27,097 nt of DNA from JAICIG01 sp035532215 (GTDB lineage Bacteria; Planctomycetota; Planctomycetia; Pirellulales; JAICIG01). Below the pieces are notes generated by a model, which worked only from the letters and a program-made list of their open reading frames with translations, searched no databases and was not told the origin of the DNA. Below are positions 24,106-27,097 of this stretch, piece by piece. How positions within the stretch are numbered: position 1 is the first letter of the stretch; each line of letters begins with the position of its first letter. The stretch spans positions 1-27,097 of the forward strand of contig DATKRK010000214.1 in the NCBI GenBank assembly GCA_035532215.1, in the 5' to 3' direction. The position numbers and the translations under genes were made by a program.

Positions 24106-25293
24106 CGAGAATAGCGCCGCGCTGGCCGTGAAGCCGTGGACGAAATTCTTGCCGCCGATCGGGCCGATTTCCCCCTGGGCGAAGAAACCGGCCAGCGGGA
24201 TGTCGCCCAGCAGTTTCGCTAAAACCCCGGCGTCGTGATCGGGGGCCTCGAACATGCGCGTGCCGCGACCATTGCAGGTGAATAGCAGTGCGCCTTGAGT
24301 CGCCTTCGAGCGTTCTTGTTTTGCACTGCGGACCAACTCGCGCAAGTCTTCGTCGGCCGTGCGAGCGTCGCGCACGTGGAACTGCACCGTTTGACCGACG
24401 CGGATGTAATCGCCGATCGCCAACGCGCCAGTGTTGCGATCGGCGCCGATGCAATTGCGCACCAAAAAGTCGCCCCGCTGGAACTCGCCTTGCTGTTCGT
24501 TGATCACGCGACCGACGTGCAAGCCTTGCTCGACAAGCTGCCGTTCTTCCGGCGACAGCTCTTCGAACACGGCTTGCAATTGAGCCAACGGGGGCTTGCC
24601 GCCGAGTTCGAGGATCACGTTTTGTTCGGCCTTCGTCACGACGAACGTGCGCCCGATCGGCCGGCAGCCTTGCGACACGACCGTCTCGATCCGCACCGGA
24701 CCGTGCACCAGAGCCGCTACGGCGCCTTGGTCGAACACGTTGCCGTCGAGCAGCAGGCGATTTCCGCCGGGACTGTGAGCGCCGCTGGCCATGCCGCCTA
24801 CGACCGGCACGCCGGGCCGGTCGGCGTTGAGCCGCTCCAAGAGCCAATCGGCGGGAAAGCTGAACGGCTCGCCCAGCAACAACAGCGCGGCTCCCGGCGG
24901 CCAAACCTCGGGCATTTCGTCGGGCCAGCCGACGACCGTCGGTCCTTCGGCCGTCTTCTCGAACCGCAGGTGCATCGGCGCGATCGAGACCCCGTCGAGC
25001 GCCGCCAGCCAGAGCGCAACCGCCGGGCTGTCCTCGATTTCCCGGCCGTTGCCGACGATCGACTCGCCGGTGCAACCTAACAGGCAGCCCGGCGAAAGGC
25101 GCTCGCCGATTTCGGCGGCCACGGACTCAAGTTCGGCCGCATGGTGCGGCGAGACGAACGCCATCGCCAAGCTGACCGGCGCCGCCAAGCTCTCGCTGGC
25201 CTTGCGACAGGCTTCCGCCGCCGCTTGCCGCGCGTCGGGCAACGTCGAAAGCGCCGCGGCGAAACGCAATCCGCTCGAGCGTGTTGGGCACAT
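24052..25293 (-). CDS. FIST domain (FIST_N + FIST_C) sensor protein
   Basis: The protein has 413 residues. FIST_N covers about 30-225 (GCTGESIVGNGREIEDSPAV, VVGGMASGAHSPGGNRLLLD) and FIST_C about 235-390 (IGDYIRVGQTVQFHVRDA, CNGRGTRMF, LAGFFAQGEIGPIGG). FIST proteins are thought to bind small ligands such as amino acids and feed signal transduction. This one is a stand-alone soluble domain pair. ATG 25293 has AAGGAGG 6 bases upstream. The natural end would be near HGFTASAALF. The last 17 or so residues (PPGRPAPWAQRNDWMTF) come from photolyase DNA read in another frame. Confidence 0.88.
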   Translation of the reverse strand: MCPTRSSGLRFAAALSTLPDARQAAAEACRKASESLAAPVSLAMAFVSPHHAAELESVAAEIGERLSPGCLLGCTGESIVGNGREIEDSPAVALWLAALDGVSIAPMHLRFEKTAEGPTVVGWPDEMPEVWPPGAALLLLGEPFSFPADWLLERLNADRPGVPVVGGMASGAHSPGGNRLLLDGNVFDQGAVAALVHGPVRIETVVSQGCRPIGRTFVVTKAEQNVILELGGKPPLAQLQAVFEELSPEERQLVEQGLHVGRVINEQQGEFQRGDFLVRNCIGADRNTGALAIGDYIRVGQTVQFHVRDARTADEDLRELVRSAKQERSKATQGALLFTCNGRGTRMFEAPDHDAGVLAKLLGDIPLAGFFAQGEIGPIGGKNFVHGFTASAALFSPPGRPAPWAQRNDWMTF

Positions 25294-25367
25294 GAAAACC
25301 TCCTTGAGTGGCGTTGGGTTCGGCGACTGTCGCTAACTTACCGCGAAAGGCCCGTAGCGAATATGCC

Positions 25368-26780
25368 TCAAGGGTTTTCCACGCCTAGCCGACGATACTT
25401 CTCCTTGTATTTTTCCCACAGCCGCTTTTGCCGATCGTCGAGCGGAACCTTGCGGCCCTGAATGAAGGCCAGTTCGACTTGTGCTGGAATCTCCAGCGGA
25501 TCGCCCGAGACGACGATCAACGTCGCGTCCTTGCCGGCCTCCAGCGAACCGAGCCGGTCGGCGATACCGAGAATCTCAGCCGCCGAAAGAGTAATGGCCT
25601 TGACGGCCTCTTCGGGCGAAAGATCGTAGGCCGCCGCCGTACCAGCATGGTGCGCCAGGTTGCGAACCATCGAGGGGCTGTCGGCGCTCGAGATGCAAAA
25701 CGGGATGCCCGCGTCGCGCAGCCGCTCGGGCAGCGTGAACGGCGCGTCGTAAGGGTCGTCGCGCCGCCGCGGCAGTCGATGCACGCCGCCGATAATCACC
25801 GGAACTTCGTGTTTTTTCAGCAACGCGGCGCATTCGGGCGCATCGTAGCCGCCGGCGATGATCAGCTTCAGCTTCTCCTGCTCGCAAAAAGCCACGGCCG
25901 ATTGAATCTGCTGGATTTCGTCCGCGTCGACCACCAGCGGCGCCCGGCCTTCGAACACCGGCACGAAGGCCTCCCAACGGGCGTCGAAATCGTGCAGGCG
26001 CCCGGCGCCGTCTTTGTGAACCTGCCGATGTTTGTAATAGGCCCGCGCGTCGGCCACGGCTTCGCGCAGTTCGACCAGCGCCTTGTCGCGCGAGAGCAAC
26101 TGCTCTTGGTCGGACATCTCCTGGCGCCAGGTTTGAATCGGCGACATTCGCGGCCAGCGCACATGGATCGCGCAGACCGGCTTGACGGTCAGGTCTTCCG
26201 TCGTCCAACCATCCAGGTGAATCAGCGACGATGTACCAGTGATTAGCCCTCCGGTCGGAACGCTCAGCGCGGTCAGCACGCCGCCCGAGCGGGCGACCGG
26301 AATCGCTTCGCTGTCGGGATTAACGGCCACGTGCGCTTTCACGTTCGGGTTGATGCGCCCGGTTTCATTCTGATCGGCGGTGGCCTTGACCATGGGAATC
26401 TCGACCAGGCCGAGTTGCGTGAAGGCGTCGATAAATCCCGGGTACACGTGCCGGCCGTTCAGTTCGATCCGCTCGACGTCGGCGCCGAGCGCCACGTCCT
26501 TGCCGACGGCGACGATCTTGCCGCCGTCGAACAGCAGCACGGCGTCGCGAATTTCCGGCCCTGCGACCGGATGAATGACGCCGCCGACCAGGGCGATGGG
26601 ATGGTCTTGCGGCGCCCCAGGCGGATCGGGCGAGGCCCAAACCGGCGCTGCGAGGCAAGCCAGTAACGCAAGAGCGCGGGTTGTCAATCGTAGGCTGGGG
26701 CGCAGCCCCACGCGGAAACAGGTTGGATGGTCGAGCGCGCGTGGGGCTGCGCCCCAGCCTACGGCCTGCATGATTTTCAT
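25368..26780 (-). CDS. Secreted amidohydrolase-like protein (degenerate metal site)
   Basis: The protein has 470 residues. An N-terminal signal peptide is split by an inserted palindromic element (residues about 7-31); its hydrophobic core ALALLACLAAPVWA is at 36-49. The fold matches imidazolonepropionase-like amidohydrolases: ALVGGVIHPVAGPEIRDAVL, then YPGFIDA and, near the end, LSPEEAVKAITLSAAEILG and GSLEAGKDATLIV. The HxH metal motif after PGxID is replaced by DAFTQ (F120, Q122), so hydrolysis by the usual mechanism is doubtful. ATG 26780 has AAGGAG upstream and overlaps the stop of the preceding remnant frame (ATGA). It ends in a basic helix. Confidence 0.85.
   Translation of the reverse strand: MKIMQAVGWGAAPRALDHPTCFRVGLRPSLRLTTRALALLACLAAPVWASPDPPGAPQDHPIALVGGVIHPVAGPEIRDAVLLFDGGKIVAVGKDVALGADVERIELNGRHVYPGFIDAFTQLGLVEIPMVKATADQNETGRINPNVKAHVAVNPDSEAIPVARSGGVLTALSVPTGGLITGTSSLIHLDGWTTEDLTVKPVCAIHVRWPRMSPIQTWRQEMSDQEQLLSRDKALVELREAVADARAYYKHRQVHKDGAGRLHDFDARWEAFVPVFEGRAPLVVDADEIQQIQSAVAFCEQEKLKLIIAGGYDAPECAALLKKHEVPVIIGGVHRLPRRRDDPYDAPFTLPERLRDAGIPFCISSADSPSMVRNLAHHAGTAAAYDLSPEEAVKAITLSAAEILGIADRLGSLEAGKDATLIVVSGDPLEIPAQVELAFIQGRKVPLDDRQKRLWEKYKEKYRRLGVENP
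26689..26763. mobile_element. 75-bp palindromic element inside a signal-peptide coding region
   Basis: The arms 26689-26714 and 26738-26763 are exact 26-bp reverse complements (left arm starts CGTAGGCTGGGGCGCAGC, right arm ends CAGCCTACG), with a 23-nt loop. Total length is 75 bases, or 25 codons. Taking it out restores a compact, typical signal peptide for the amidohydrolase (MKIMQALTTRALALLACLA). This supports insertion of a small mobile palindrome in frame. No target duplication is obvious. Confidence 0.8.
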
Positions 26781-26959
26781 CGAATCTCTCCTTCCTCGTC
26801 GTGATCGTGGCAAACGATATCTTCGCGGGGCCACGATTCCTTCTTGCGTTCGTCGAGTCCTTCGGTCGGCTCGCCAGAGGCGAGCACGCGCTGAATCAAT
26901 GCCGCGCGCATCGCCGCGGTTTTGCGGCGGCGTTCGAGATCGGCCTGGCGATCGAAATA
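26777..26959 (-). pseudogene. C-terminal part of an upstream gene after an in-frame stop
   Basis: The frame reads YFDRQADLERRRKTAAMRAA and ends in an acidic tail (HDHDEEGEIR), with high-GC third positions as in real genes here. Its TGA overlaps the amidohydrolase ATG, an operon-like junction. There is no start codon before the TAA at 26960-26962 except an internal ATG. It is probably the end of a gene broken or rearranged to its right. The function is unknown. Confidence 0.45.
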
Positions 26960-27097
26960 TTACCCCGGCATGAAAGTGGATCGCAATTCGGTAATGGACG
27001 CATATCGGACGGAAGGATGGAGAAAGTAACTGATGACATGTTCGGGCAAATGAAACAACCTTCTCATGAAGCTCTGCATCCGTGAGCGTAAGGCTTC
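26960..27097 (-). CDS. Frame open from the window edge, ends in TAA (partial)
   Basis: Forty-five codons are open from the window edge (contains FMRRLFHLPEHVISYFLHPS) and stop at TAA 26960-26962. They are in the same phase as the fragment that follows. Composition is more AT-rich than that fragment, so it may be foreign DNA or non-coding. No family is recognised. Confidence 0.25.
   Translation of the reverse strand, partial: EALRSRMQSFMRRLFHLPEHVISYFLHPSVRYASITELRSTFMPG

Overview
The window looks like chromosomal DNA of a GC-rich planctomycete, probably of the Pirellulales type. The evidence is lineage-typical gene content: a small membrane protein starting with the NPYQAP signature, a secreted DUF1080 + ThuA protein, a Tat-exported Gfo/Idh/MocA oxidoreductase, a PAC2 protein, a FIST protein, TPR/AAA+ proteins and a C-terminal CxxCH cytochrome. 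GC is high, and many genes are separated by perfect palindromes. The order assignment is inference.

Layout. (1) 1-4503 is the adaptation end of a CRISPR-Cas locus. An intact Cas4-Cas1 fusion (202-2121) is followed by about 250 bp where cas2 would be expected but is not recognisable, then an array of 30 identical 36-bp repeats and 29 spacers (2371-4503). The Cas4-Cas1 fusion and the repeat ending in ATTGAAGC point to subtype I-G (formerly I-U). Interference genes would lie left of the window. (2) 4504-7040 is gene-poor. It holds three or four small hypothetical genes and repeat-rich spacers. (3) 7092-15365 is a conserved metabolic and housekeeping block: an acyl-CoA synthetase, a convergent PAC2 protein, a secreted oxidoreductase, a translationally coupled AAA+/TPR and TPR/membrane gene pair, and a periplasmic cytochrome-like protein. 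(4) 15366-19948 is mostly on the minus strand: DUF1080-ThuA, a TatD-type hydrolase, a lower-GC overlapping pair (HEPN protein plus unknown partner) and a small conserved protein. Between them lie strong palindromes and an 18-bp tandem repeat. (5) 20334-22410 is a HEAT-repeat protein with a GTG start, overlapping a single-TM protein. (6) 22562-27097, minus strand, holds a DJ-1/PfpI protein, tspO, a decayed photolyase gene, a FIST protein, an amidohydrolase-like protein and the remains of an upstream gene.

Points of most interest are the cas4-cas1 locus without a visible cas2; the HEPN plus unknown-partner gene pair; a photolyase gene that lost its 5' half and its FAD-binding core, the first deletion joining it out of frame to the FIST gene; a 75-bp palindromic element inserted in frame in a signal-peptide coding sequence; and a PfpI gene whose best ribosome binding site sits before ATC. 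No completely new multi-gene system is proven. The HEPN pair is the best candidate for an undescribed module.
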